Assembly: GCA_943737045.1 (NCBI GenBank)
Contig: CALSFV010000015.1
Span: 1,238,501 to 1,302,500 of the forward strand
Direction of reading: 5' to 3'
Origin: Parapristionchus giblindavisi
Lineage: Eukaryota > Nematoda > Chromadorea > Rhabditida > Diplogasteridae
DNA: 64,000 nucleotides
Below the pieces are notes generated by a model, which was not told the origin of the DNA, did no database searches, and was given only the letters and a program-made list of their open reading frames with translations. A program made the translations under genes and the position numbers. Positions 22,181 to 33,113 of this stretch are shown piece by piece (position 1 is the stretch's first letter; every line of letters starts with the position of its first letter).

Positions 22181-23624
22181 TGCGGTCAGGTTTTTCAATT
22201 TTCGGCAAATTCGGCTCAAAATGTGGTCAGGTTTTTCGATTTTTGTGCAATTTTGGCTCAAAATGCGGTCAGGTTTTTCGATTTTTGGGAAATTTAGGCT
22301 CAAAATGCGGTCAGGCTTGGTACTTTGTAACATACTTTTCGAGCTATGCTCCACAGTTTTCGATGCCCCTTGGGTAGGACATCCCAGATACAGAGTTGTA
22401 AGGATGGTAGATCAAACGTCTCTCCAGGAGCTCACGTCAAAGTTCGTCGTTGAGGCTCCTTCCGATGCGATTTTCACGGCTCACAGTAGAGCTATGAAAA
22501 AGTTTCCATCAAATGAAATGTGTATTTTCTCGAGTACTTTCAGATAAAAATGTGAAAATGCAACTTTTTAATTTTTCTTTCCCTAAGGAATTGATCGCGT
22601 TCCATAGTCCCGGGAAAGATTTTTTTACAGGCTCAATCGATAGAGCTCGTTCACAGCTTTCATTTAAGCTCTTGAGAGACGATTTTCATGGGGATTTGGC
22701 TGAATTACATCCAAAAAACTGCATTTAAATGCTGGTAGATCACTAATAGTCGAATTGATCTACTCGCCATTGTCGGATCCTTAAAACTCTGTATCTGGGA
22801 TGTCCTACCCAAGGGGCATCGAAAACTGTGGAGAACAGAGGGGGTCAACTCAAAAGTGTGTAGTAAATCGGTCGATTTTGGTCAGTTCTTAGGAAAGATG
22901 CCTGATATATATGGAGTGATTTTGTTCCAATTTGTTCATTCACCGCGATACCGATTCGTATCCTTATGGTTGAAAAGATTATCAGGAAGAGTCGGCTTTC
23001 TTTGATCTACCATAATCGATAATTATCTCCCTGTATATTTTCTTATTAGCTAATATTTCCTACAATTCTAAAATAAGAAAAAAATCGGAAACAGATCACC
23101 ACTTTATTTCAGAGAATCTGTACTTTTTCTCACCTAGTTCCTTCTTTGTAAGCGAATAGTGTCTATCTATTAAATGATTTTGTTTGTTTCTTCAGATGGT
23201 TCTTATCTTCTACAAGGACGACTCGGGTAATGTCAGGTATTATATGACATATGATTTACTTTGATGTTTCTTAGACGAACATCAATTTGAGTGGTCTGAG
23301 AAAAGTAAAGCGAACGAAGAGTCAGTACGCAAGAGTGAGAGAACGTAGACGGTTACGGTAAAGAGTTCCGTAATTTTTGTGTTTTGCTATGTTTTATTTG
23401 ACCGTAATGGAGATACGCTGTTCTGAGGCTAACTTATTAATTTACAGAGGTCCTTTATCGATTGCTGAGGCAGAAGGACTTCGACAGAGTGGAGTAATCA
23501 ATGATAAGACGGTGATTCGAATGATTGAGAGTAATAGTGAAGCGAAGTTTCAAACACTCGGTATTCAATCGATTTATTCCTGATTACTGTTATAGTTGTA
23601 ATGCTTGTACCAATACACAACGAG

Positions 23625-23992
23625 TTATGGCTCGTTTTAAAAAATATAGTGGAAAACTGAATTCGGCGACTTTCCACCCGTTAAAAAAGTCCCCGGAAAG
23701 TCGAAAATGGAAACACAAAATTTGAATTCGCGCCCACGCGATGATGTGCGGGAATTAAAATTCCGACTTTCCAACAGAGAATTTTTCTTCGGATTGCAGT
23801 TTATTAGCGAGTAGGAAGTTCCATTTCCATTTAAACTGCTACGGAATGTCGGAATTTAAATTCCCGCTCCTCTTTTCGCGCGCACGAATTCAAATTCCGT
23901 ATTTCCATTTTCGACTTTCCGGCTACTTTTTTAACGGGTGGAAAGTCGCCGATTTCGGTTTTCCTCTATTTTTTAACGAGCCATCACTCCAG
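23625..23992. mobile_element. Palindromic MITE, GGCTCGTT ends
   Basis: Ends ATGGCTCGTTTTAAAA and TTTTTTAACGAGCCAT, long arms containing GGCGACTTTCCACCCG and its complement. A relative lies at 54591-54958. Target duplication not resolvable (AT on both sides). Confidence 0.7.
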
Positions 23993-24256
23993 ACACGTTT
24001 TATTCCTATGCGGGTGCACGGGGTAGACGGGAAAGGAGGAGAGGCCGATTAGACCGTGAGACAAATGGAAGTGAGAATGGGATGGTTATTTATCTTCTGG
24101 ACGAGGGTTAATCATATTACCATCGTCTGCAGCATTATGTCTATCCTGCATGAAATAAGATTAGCCGGTAATCATCTCGAGTGAGAGTGGAATGATAACA
24201 GTTATGTAAAGAGATAGAGAGAGAGTGAGATCTACTCTACAACTGTTATATTCACT

Positions 24257-25233
24257 CATATGAGGCCGTTTGTGTAAGAGTCGGGCAAATAGGGGAGAGG
24301 GTTGGCACAGGCCAAAAATTTTGATACCCTCAAAACTTGTGTATAGGGGTAATAGACCTCGCTGATGAAGATATGCATAGTAATTTTGGCCCCAGTGGTC
24401 CCGCAACGCCTGGGCGGGATTACGGTAAGATCACGTTTTCAAGCCGTTCTCGGTTCATGGTTGAGCGAGAGGTATGAAAATTGGACTACTGAGGCAGAAT
24501 TCGATGGCGATGATGGCTGTCTACTTCATTTGTTTTGAAAATTTTCCAAAAGCTCGACAACTGAAAACTGTGATGGAGACGGTTGCGCCACTAGCGAGTA
24601 TGACAGTTCGAACCGGCATGACGAGAGCATTATAATGATGTATTATGAGCCTTTATTTCCGTTGAGAAAGCTTTCATAGTTTCTATATAGTGATCTGCAG
24701 CTGAAGACAGAAGGAGGTAATCCTGTTTTAACATGTCTGAGTGGCGAGAGAGCGTGCGGAAATGAGAGAGTGCGAGGGAGCGCGCGGCGTAAACAACTGC
24801 TCGTGATAACTATATCGAAACTATGAAAACTTTCTCAACGGAGATAAAGGCTCATAATATATCATTAGAATGCTCTCGTCATGCCGGTTCGAACTGTCAT
24901 ACTCGCTAGTGGCGCAACCGTCTCCATCACAGTTTTCAGTTGTCGAGCTTTTGGAAAATTTTCAAAACAAATGAAGTAGACAGCCATCATCGCCATCGAA
25001 TTCTGCCCCAGTAGTCCAATTTTCATACCTCTCGCTCAACCATGGACCGAGAACGGCTTGAAAACGTGGTCTTACCGTAATCCCGCCCAGGCGTTGCGGG
25101 ACCACTGGGGCCAAAATTACTATGCACATCTTCATCAGCGAGGTGTGTAACCCCTATACACAAGTTTTGAGGGTATCAAAATTTTTGGTCTGTGCCAACC
25201 CTTGTTCGACTCTTACTCAAACGGCCTCATATG
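24257..25233. mobile_element. 977-base palindrome, CATATGAGGCCGTTTG ends
   Basis: Arms of about 420 bases with high identity: CATATGAGGCCGTTTG...CAAACGGCCTCATATG at the ends, and ATGACGAGAGCAT versus ATGCTCTCGTCAT near the centre. The centre (about 24670-24810) is unpaired. It lies in intron 2 of the broken type-A gene and ends just before the exon 3 acceptor TTACAG. Confidence 0.8.
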
Positions 25234-25356
25234 TTACAGAACATCTGTGCAAGATCAATGGTGAAAAGTCTCCGTTCTTGATTGCTCCGGAAGAGATCAA
25301 AGATCAAAAGGAGGAAACAACTGAATTTCTTCTGATTTGTCATGGATTTTCTTTGT

Positions 25357-25373
25357 TACTGTTCGCAACAGTG
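25357..25373 (+). other. 3'-flank hairpin (fused copy)
   Basis: TACTGTT-CGC-AACAGTG; here it falls inside the open frame of the fused pseudogene, showing that the sequence came from a 3' flank. Confidence 0.6.
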
Positions 25374-25803
25374 AACTATATTTATACGGTGTTGAATTCA
25401 ATAAAGAAATGGAAAATACATATATTGAACTAATGTTAAACGATGTTGCATTACTGTCCCGTCTATCTTGTTCTCCTCAACGTCATCTTGTTACTCACAT
25501 CTTGTTACTGTATGAAGAACATGTACTGTAATTTTTTTCGTGTTTATTTCTAGAAGCTCAGCTCTCTTGATAACCAATCGATGTTCACTAATTTTATTTG
25601 TGATTTGTTTGGGCTTTTTTTTTCATTCTATTCCGAGTAAAACGTTGAATACATTTCAAGTAATTGTATGTTGAAAACGAAGCGAGATCATCATCGCATT
25701 CGATACCGTACCTTCTCTTACCGTATAAAAAAATTCTTGTATATTGTAACTAAATCGATTTTAATTAATCACAAGGTTTCTATTACGCCTGATATTCTTT
25801 CAG

Positions 25804-27232
25804 ATGGGTATTGAAATTTTCTACAAGGATGAAAATGGCCAAGTCAGGTAATAAATATATTGATTTAAAAATTGAAATTGAATATACTCTGCAGAGGTCC
25901 ATTATCGCCTTCCGCTGCAGAAGTCCTTCGTAGAGGTGGAATTATCGATCGGAATACGAAGGTTCGAGTTGTTGACACAGGTGATGAGAAGGGATTCAAG
26001 ACTCTAGGTTAGTTTTATCTTTCTACCAATCTGTCTCACATATTTAATATGCGTATGATACATTTTCATATCCTCATAATGCGAGGATCGACCCATTATA
26101 TACGGCTAATTTTCTTGATCAACCGACTATATAAGACTCATTTTTATGCGAAAAATTCCAATTTAAGCGAAAAATAACGATTTTTCTAAATAGACACACC
26201 ATATTTCAAAAATCGACCCGCTATATAAAGATACTGTGAGGGCGCCGAAAATGCATGATAGTTGTATATTGTATATTTGAGTATCTCTATTTTTAAATAT
26301 ATTTTTCCAATCTCTGATCTGAATTTAACTTTCCAGGTGATCTCTGTCTTCTCAATGGTGAAGATACTCCATTTATTGCACCAAAGGAGGATGATATGAG
26401 TGAACACGTTAGAGTATATAAGGTGATTAATATGGTTTTGGATAAATCTAGACTTTCAAATTTGTTGTTACTCTGTATTTGTAACTGCGAATTTTCCTCA
26501 TTCTTCAATTATTTTAGTTAAAATTTAAGATTTCTTTTTTAGACGCTTTTTTTGCCATAACTAATGCATTTCAATTTTGTGATAACTAGTAATATTTCTA
26601 GGAATTATCGATCGCTATTCAAGAAAGGGACGAATTCAAAGCTCAAGCTCAAAAGTTAAAAAATCAATTGAAAGAGAAGTTTGATGAGCAATGTCAAGTT
26701 ATCTCGAATTTTTTCATGAATCAGGCGAAAAAGGTAAGAAGTTATCAATATTTGAGATAAGGTCTTTAATAAGTGGGGTGCAAACAGCGTTTCTAGAGCG
26801 CCTATATGGCGTTGAGGGAAACATTGTGATGCATCTCTTTTTAAGACTTTCCAAATTCATTCCTTTTGGTAAAGAGAGCATTTCATTGTTAAAAAGAATA
26901 TGGCCTAACAATAAGTGTTGTTATTCAATATATTTTCTATTTCATACCAGAAGTTGTTTCAGGATCAGCTTGTTCAATTCTGTAAGGTGAACGGGCTGAA
27001 GGGTACGTCCTATATAATGATCAATTTGACCGACTTTCATCTGAGCTATAGTTTTGGTGAACTTAATGTATCTACTTATCTAAAACGCACACACATTGAA
27101 TACTTATGTCCCAATGAAAACAAATCTGTTGACACTGACTTCGAATGTGTCCAAATCAAGCTCGTTGTTGATGGTGTTCCATCGCATTCTTATGTGTATG
27201 CTAGACATATAAATTCTCTAATCCGAAATTAA
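25804..27232 (+). CDS. Type-C GYF-like/coiled-coil family gene
   Basis: Exons 25804-25847, 25895-26007, 26337-26422, 26602-26733, 26963-27232; 214 residues. Exon 1 encodes MGIEIFYKDENGQV, exon 2 RGPLSPSAAEVL then a GIIDRNTK segment, and exon 3 DLCLLNGEDTPF, completing the GYF-like part. Exon 4 is the 44-residue coiled coil. Exon 5 carries NLTDFHLSYSFG, CPNENK and DGVPSHSY. TTCTTTCAG abuts the ATG. Exon 5 has two in-frame acceptors 12 bases apart (CCAG/AAGTTGTTTCAG/GATCAG), adding KLFQ if the first is used. A hAT-like MITE relic sits in intron 2. Confidence 0.85.
26057..26257. mobile_element. hAT-like MITE relic in intron 2
   Basis: Ends GATACATTTTC and GAAAATGCATG with inner GCGAGGATCGACCCATTATAT. 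Same family as 38191-38368, 51986-52178 and 61131-61318, but older; no clean 8-base duplication remains. Confidence 0.65.
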
Positions 27233-27298
27233 TTGAATTAAATGTTTTATATCACCACTTAATACCAGTTATTTCGTTGTTTGTTTTTACTTCTATTT

Positions 27299-27475
27299 AA
27301 TATCTGTCTCAATACCTATACTCATCTCCTAAGAATTTCCCAGAAGATATTTTCGCAATGTACATTTTACAGTTCAATTTGTTGTTGTTATTGTATACCT
27401 TGTTAAATACAGAAGTTGAAGCATTCATTTGATCATTTTTGTAGTTTGATACCCTTTATCAGCTAAGCAGTGAGA
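27299..27475. repeat. Segment shared with 54080-54245
   Basis: Contains CTAAGAATTTCCCAGAAGAT and TACAGAAGTTGAAGC, repeated in the same order downstream of the 52-54 kb gene. It interrupts the usual 3' flank of the type-C gene. Origin unknown. Confidence 0.6.
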
Positions 27476-27576
27476 TTAAACATTCCCCCCCCCCCTTCTC
27501 ACCGTTTTTTTGGTTTTGTTGTTACTTGTACGATAAATTTGTTTACTCTAATCGACATAGATATATTGGTCTTAGA

Positions 27577-27593
27577 TACTGTTCGAAACAGTA
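27577..27593 (+). other. 3'-flank hairpin
   Basis: TACTGTT-CGA-AACAGTA, perfect seven-pair stem, followed by AACTATATTTAT as in the other copies. Confidence 0.65.
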
Positions 27594-27707
27594 AACTATA
27601 TTTATGTTCTATTGAAAAAAGACTATTGATACTGTCAATTCATGAATATACAAGACAGTTCGTAACTAGTGAGACTGTCATATCTATAACACTCATACAT
27701 ATTACAG

Positions 27708-29015
27708 ATGCCTACTGAAATCTACTACAAGGACAAATCTGGTGAAATCAGGTACGAGATCCAATCCATTTCGTTTGAAAAATTAAGCATACTGTATCTA
27801 CAGAGGTCCGTTATCGATTCCCGAGGCAGAAGCTCTCCGTAGTTGCGGAATTATCCATCGAAATACGAAGATTCGTATAGTTGAAAGAGATGATGAGAAG
27901 GAATTCAAGACTCTAGGTACGTTGCATATTTCCGTCTTCCGATTATTTTTTCTTAAATTAGTCTGAAATTCATATCATTAAACGAACTGTATTGACCTTG
28001 AATTATCGCTGGCTTAGTAGTGATCTCCCGTAGAACTTTGTGTGCCTTGAATAACGGGATGTAGATTACTTTTACGACATTGATTTGCGCATATCTTGTT
28101 CTCGAAACGCAGTATTTCGATAATTAAGGTAATATCTGTCTTCTCAATGGTGAAGAAATTTTTTTGTCTGAAGTTTGTTCAATCGATTTATTCCTTATTA
28201 CTGTAATATTCACTTATTCTCATACGTTATAGAACATCTGTGTAAGATCAATGGTAGAAAGTCTCCGTTCTTGATCGCTCCGGAAGAGATCAAAGATCAA
28301 AAGGAGAAAACAGCTGAACTTGTCGGACTTTATAAGGTTTGCAAATAGTTCTCTTTTAATGGATAAATATATTGATTGACTATTTCACGGAAGATAATTT
28401 TTTTCTATGATGTAGAAAAATATTATTAATATTAATAAATGAATCGAACTTGATTTTCATATTTTATTTCTATTACAATATGACATTTTAAATATTTTGA
28501 TCTCAAACGTGTTAAAGGAATTATCGATTGCTATTCAAGAAAGGGACGAATTGAAAGCTCAAGCTGACGAGTTCAAAACTCAATTGAAGAAGAAGTCCGA
28601 TGAGCAACGTATCTCGAATAGTTTCTGGAATCGGGCGAGCAAAGTAAGGAGTCATTAATATTTGAGATAGTCACTAATATACTTGTGTGTGCACGGCGTT
28701 ATAATCCAAGTATTGTTATCGATTATATTTTCATATCGTTCGTTTCAGGATCAGCTTGTTCAATTCTGTAAGGTTGAAGGACTGCGGCAGGGTAGTGCTT
28801 ATGTAGTGGAGAATTTGACTGATCTTCATCTGAGCTTTGCGTTTGGCTCATCGCATAACTTTATTTATATTCCAAAGTATGAAATCTTAGGTCCCAACGA
28901 AATGAAATGTGTTGCCGCTGTGGGCGAATATGTAAAGATCAATCTCATTGTTGAGGGTGCGAGATCGTTTTCTCATGTGTATATTAAGTCTATGGAATCT
29001 CTAATATCCAAATAA
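27708..29015 (+). CDS. Mosaic family gene (B exons 1-2, A exon 3)
   Basis: Exons 27708-27751, 27804-27916, 28233-28336, 28518-28643, 28749-29015; 217 residues. Exons 1-2 are type B (MPTEIYYKDKSGEI, GT donor). Exon 3 is type A (HLCKINGRKSPF). A non-spliced relic of type-B exon 3 remains upstream in intron 2 (28129-28158). Exon 4 has 42 codons, two fewer than the 44-codon form. Exon 5 begins DQLVQFCKVEGL like type C and ends with a VEGARSFSHVY segment, a changed form of the usual NGxPSxxH motif. ATTACAG abuts the ATG. Confidence 0.83.
28129..28158 (+). pseudogene. Relic of type-B exon 3 inside intron 2
   Basis: Reads NICLLNGEE in the type-B frame after ATAATTAAG, then breaks off into type-A intron 2 sequence. 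The intact equivalent is 9271-9356. Confidence 0.7.
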
Positions 29016-29148
29016 TATTGATTGAATTGTATGTTGTTTATCGTCATGTAATGCCAACAATTTTGTTGGTTTTGTTTTAGATGTTGATATTTTATCATTG
29101 AATAAATTCTATATTTCCTCTGATCTTCATTGATTTTGTATTGTTTTC

Positions 29149-29165
29149 TGCTGTTCGTGACAGTA
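29149..29165 (+). other. 3'-flank hairpin, variant stem
   Basis: TGCTGTT-CGT-GACAGTA: two stem changes relative to the common form are both accommodated by G-T pairs. Confidence 0.6.
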
Positions 29166-29499
29166 ACAGATACTGTAGCAGTCAAACATTTTTTCCGTAT
29201 GCACTTTCGGAATCTCGAATCTCTTGATAATCAATCGGCGTTTGCTAATTTTCTTTTTTGAATTCAATGGACCATCATTTATTAATTTTATTTATGCTTT
29301 TTGAGGCTTTATTCTCCCCTAGTCTGAGTAAAACGTACATTTTATGTAATTGGATATTAAAAACAAATCGAAATCTGAGATATTTCGTCGTATCCATCAT
29401 CGAATTCAATACCGTACCTTCTCTTAACGTATCCATATCTTGTTACCGAATCGATTTTAATTGATCACAAAGTCTCTATTATTCCTGCTTTTCTTTCAG

Positions 29500-30627
29500 A
29501 TGGGTATTGAAATCTTCTACAAGGATGGTGATGGCCAAGTCAGGTAGTAAATATATTGATTTAAAAAAATGAAATTTAATATACTCTACAGAGGTCCACT
29601 ATCGCTTTCCGCTGCAGAAGCCCTACGTAGAACTGGAATTATCGATCGGAATACGAAGATTCGAGTTGTTGACTCGGATGATAAAAAGGAGTTCAAGACT
29701 ATAGGTCAGTTATCTCTGTCTACCAATCTCTATCACATATTTAATATACTTATTTCTAAAATAGGTTTTTTTTCGATCTTTGATCTGAATTTGAATATTT
29801 AGACGATCTCTGTCTTCTCAATGGTGAAAATACTCCATTTATTGTACCAAAGGAGGATGATATGAGTGAACTCGTTAGAGTATATAAGGTGATCAATATG
29901 GTTTTCAAGTTTGTTGCTGTTCTGTATCTCTAACTGCGAATTTTCATCATACCTCGAATATTTTAGTTAGTATTTAAAGATTTTTTAAGACGATTTTTTA
30001 GCCACTATTACGTTTCGATTTTGAGATAAGTCTAAATATTTAAAGGAATTATCGATTGCTATTCAAGAAATTGACGAGTTGAAAGCTCAAGCTCAAGAGC
30101 TCAAAAATCAATTGAAGGAAAAATGCGATGGGCAATATCGATTAATCTCGGATTTTTTCAATAATCAGGCGAAAAAGGTACGCAGTTATCAATATTCGAG
30201 ATAAAGTTTTTAATATTCACTGCACACATAGTTTCAAGAACGGTTGGGCTGTGATACATTTAATACTTTCTATAATCACTCCTTACTAGTAAAGAGAGCA
30301 TTTTTTTGTTAAAAAGGGTGGAATATCATGTACCTGTTGTTATTCAATATATTTTCTTATCAGAAGTTGTTTCAGCATCAGCTTGTTCAATTCAGCAAGG
30401 TTGACGAGCAGCATGTGCGGGGTAAGTCCTATGTAATGGCCAACTTGACCGACCTTCATCTGAGCTATAGGTTTGGCAATTCAAATGTTTTTGAATACCT
30501 ATATCCCAATGAAAAGAAATGTATTGTCACTGAGTACGGGGGTGTCTTTATTAATCTCGTTGTTAATAATGTGCCATCGAATGATCATCAGTATCTTCGG
30601 AGGATAGAGTATCTCATACAAAAATAA
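29500..30627 (+). CDS. Type-C GYF-like/coiled-coil family gene
   Basis: Exons 29500-29543, 29592-29704, 29803-29888, 30046-30177, 30376-30627; 208 residues. MGIEIFYKDGDGQV / RGPLSLSAAEALRRTGIID / DDLCLLNGENTPF. Exon 4 is the 44-residue coiled coil. Exon 5 is shorter than usual (84 codons) with NLTDLHLSYRFG, YPNEKK and VNNVPSNDH. Trans-splice-like TTCTTTCAG abuts ATG; two acceptors 12 bases apart precede exon 5 (KLFQ optional). AATAAA near 30715, hairpin at 30765. Confidence 0.85.
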
Positions 30628-30764
30628 ATGTTGATGCAATGGATTATTTTGTACCGCCACTTAATGTCATCAATTCTGTTGGTGTTGTTGTTGTTGTTGC
30701 TATTTTATGTCATTGAATAAATTCAATATTTCTTCTGATTTGTCATAGATTTAGTATTCTTTTC

Positions 30765-30781
30765 TACCGTTCGTAACGGTG
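30765..30781 (+). other. 3'-flank hairpin with compensatory change
   Basis: TACCGTT-CGT-AACGGTG: a T-A pair of the common stem is replaced by C-G on both sides. Confidence 0.7.
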
Positions 30782-31244
30782 AACTATATTTACAACTTTG
30801 AATTCAAGAAAGAAATAGAAAATAAACATATTGAACTAAAGGTAAACAATCTGGCAGTACTGTTTCGTTAATCTTGTTCTTCTCAATATCACCTAGTTAT
30901 TCCCATACTGATCATATACTGTAGTATTCAATCATTTTTTCGTTAGCATTTCGGCTCTCTTGATGATCAATCGGCGTTTACTAATTTTCATTTTTGAATT
31001 CGATGGACCATCTCATTTATTACTTATATTTATTTTTTGGGGCTTTATTTTTCCCAAGTCTGATTGCGAGTAAAACATACATTTCAAGTAATGGGATGTT
31101 GAAAACGAATCGAAATCTGAGATATTTCGTCGTATCCATAGTCGAATTCAATAGCGTACCTTCTCTTACCGTATCCAAATCTTGTAACCAAATTGATTTT
31201 AATTGATAAGATTGGTGTATCTATTATGTCTGATCTTCTTTCAG

Positions 31245-32957
31245 ATGGGCATTGAAATCTTCTATAAAGATGATAATGGCCAAGTCAGGTAGTAAATGTA
31301 CTGATTAAAAATGAAATTGAATATACTCTGCAGAGGTCCATATCGATTTCCGCTGCAGAAGTAGAGGTGGAATTATCGATCGGAACACGAAAGTTCGAGT
31401 TGTTGACTCGGATGATAAAAAGGAATTCAAGACTCTAGGTAGGGTATTTGAGCATCTCTGGGCTTGCCTAATTGACCTACGAGGGAAAAAATTAAATAAA
31501 TTACTGTGAACGTTGTTTCGCGAAACTGGTATATGGTAGCATTTTCTACAGTATACCACTTTTGCAGCCTATTCTATGACATGATCCAAACAGGGCAAAT
31601 TCGCTATAGGAAGTCAGGAAAAAACGAGAGAAAAAAACGAAGAAAAGCGCGATGGTAGCAGTTTTACAGTGAGATTCTACAGTATGCTACAGCATACCAA
31701 TTCTGCTCCGCAGCACTCCCCATTATTTTTTTCACTTTTGTCATGCATTACCGCATTGGGCAAACACATCCACAATAAAAAAACTTTAAATAATATATAA
31801 TCAAGATCGTGAAAATGCTAAAAATGTTAATCTTGTGAACTTTTGTCAAATTATTTGACAAATGTTTCACTTTTTTCGTTTTGACGGTATTTTAAGAATA
31901 TATTTTCAATCTTTCATCTGAATTTGAATATTCAGATGATCTCTGTCTTCTCAATGGTGAAGATACTCCATTTATTGTACCAAAGGAGGATGATATGAGT
32001 GAACTCGTTAGAGTATATAAGGTGATTAATATGGTTTTTATCTAAATATTCCACTTTGTTCTGTAATTATAACGGCGAATTTTCTTCATTCGTCGATTAT
32101 TTAGTTAGCATTTATAATTTTTCTGTAAGACTATTTTTGCCATTACTTTTGCTTTTGAACGTTGAGATAAATGGAAATATTTCAAGGAATTATCGATTGC
32201 TATTCAAGAAAGGGACGAATTCAAAGCTCAAGCTGAAGAGTTCAAAACTCAATTGAAGGAGAAGTCGGTTGAGCAATATCAACATATCTCGGACAGTTTC
32301 CGGAATCGGGCGAATAGTGTACGAAGTTATCAATATTTGAGATACGGTCTTTAATAAGCAGGGTGCAAACAGCGTTTCTAGAGTGGTAATACGGGGTTCC
32401 TTTTTGGTAAAGAGAGCAATTTCATTGTTAAAAAGAATATGATCTAACAATAAGTGTTGTCATTCAATATATTTTCATATCAGAAGTCGTTTCAGTATCA
32501 GCTTATGAGATTGTATAAGGTTAACTCGCCGAAGGGTACGGCCTATATAATGATGAATATGACCATAGGTGAGCGCGTGAAAACGAATTCTTTTTGCACA
32601 CAGCCTTGCCTTCCCATGCGGGGCCTTGCGCATAGCTTTGCCTCGCAAAAATTGGAAAAGTTCCAGTCAAATTTGCAAAAAAATTGCCATGCGCATAGCC
32701 TTGCCTTGCAATTCCCCAGTTTGCGCACAACCTTTCCCCCAGCGTGCCCACCTATGAATATGACCGACCATCATCTGAGCTATAGTTTTGGTGAAATGGA
32801 TTTGCGTACTTATCGAGAATGCACAAACTTTCATCCCATTGGAAACAGATTAGTTGACCCTATGTACAATTATATCCAAATCATTATCATTCAATGGTGT
32901 TCCATCGAATGATCACGTGTATACTAGGGCTATAGAGTGTCTAGTATTCAAATGTTG
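31245..32957 (+). pseudogene. Type-C family pseudogene
   Basis: Exon 1 31245-31288 is intact. Exon 2 (31334-31438) has lost one base near GGTCCATATCG and seven bases near GCAGAAGTAGAGG, giving a stop after ten codons. Exons 3 (31936-32021) and 4 (32187-32318) are open. Exon 5 begins at 32496 and is interrupted by a MITE (32564-32756), followed by a further frame-disturbing deletion and loss of the normal stop. Several independent lesions indicate a dead gene. Intron 2 carries an insert of about 400 bases with partial inverted repeats around GTATACCA/CATACCA. Confidence 0.88.
32564..32756. mobile_element. hAT-like MITE in exon 5 of pseudogene
   Basis: Ends CATAGGTGAGC and GCCCACCTATG, flanked by exact 8-base duplications AATATGAC (32556-32563, 32757-32764). 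Removing it rejoins a normal family codon series (MNMTDHHLSY). Confidence 0.85.
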
Positions 32958-33096
32958 ATTCAGTTGAGTGTTGTGTATCGATACTTAATCAAACAATTTT
33001 ATTGTTGTTGTTGTTGTTGTAGTTATTGTTGCTATTTTATCTCATTGAATAAATTCAATATTTTTTCCTGATCGTCATAGATGTCGTATTCTTTTC

Positions 33097-33113
33097 TACT
33101 GTTCGTAACAGTG
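33097..33113 (+). other. 3'-flank hairpin
   Basis: TACTGTT-CGT-AACAGTG downstream of the type-C pseudogene. Confidence 0.6.

Larger units (their letters stand above)
20103..22905. mobile_element. Fold-back element, unit 4 copy, split by Helitron
   Basis: The element resumes at 22181 exactly where the unit 3 copy continues, so removing 20209-22180 restores it. The nested hAT-like MITE is also split (20174 to 22348). The TAA site at 20117-20119 is empty. Confidence 0.8.
4805..23591 (+). repeat. Tandem array of about four gene-bearing units
   Basis: Unit 1 is about 4805-9157 (4353 bases), unit 2 9158-14001 and unit 3 14002-18845 (4844 each). Unit 4 runs from 18846 until similarity stops near 23591. 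Each unit carries type-B exons 3-5, a whole type-A gene, then type-B exons 1-2, so unit borders fall inside type-B intron 2. The 491-base size difference is one transposon plus its target duplication. Units 2 and 3 differ at only two positions that I could find (16110 region and 16281 region). Confidence 0.92.
23196..25433 (+). pseudogene. Type-A gene, copy 4, broken after exon 3
   Basis: Exon 1 (23196-23236) and exon 2 (23448-23560) match the array. Intron 2 is then replaced from about 23591 by about 1.6 kb of palindromic elements. Exon 3 (from 25240) reads EHLCKINGEKSPF, from another family member, and stops matching after codon EETTE (about 25320). It runs straight into sequence that in other genes lies downstream of the stop codon, including a 3' hairpin at 25357. 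The frame stays open to TAA at 25433, so a protein with the GYF-like part and an unrelated tail is conceivable. The coiled coil and the C-terminal module are lost. Confidence 0.85.

Noticed and set aside
23846..24052. 68-codon open frame near the GGCTCGTT palindrome
   Set aside because: Lies mostly in a MITE arm; repetitive FPLLF-like peptide arises from TTTCC-rich sequence.
32521..32751. Open frames on the - strand at the exon 5 insertion
   Set aside because: Coincide with the MITE at 32564-32756 flanked by 8-base duplications.
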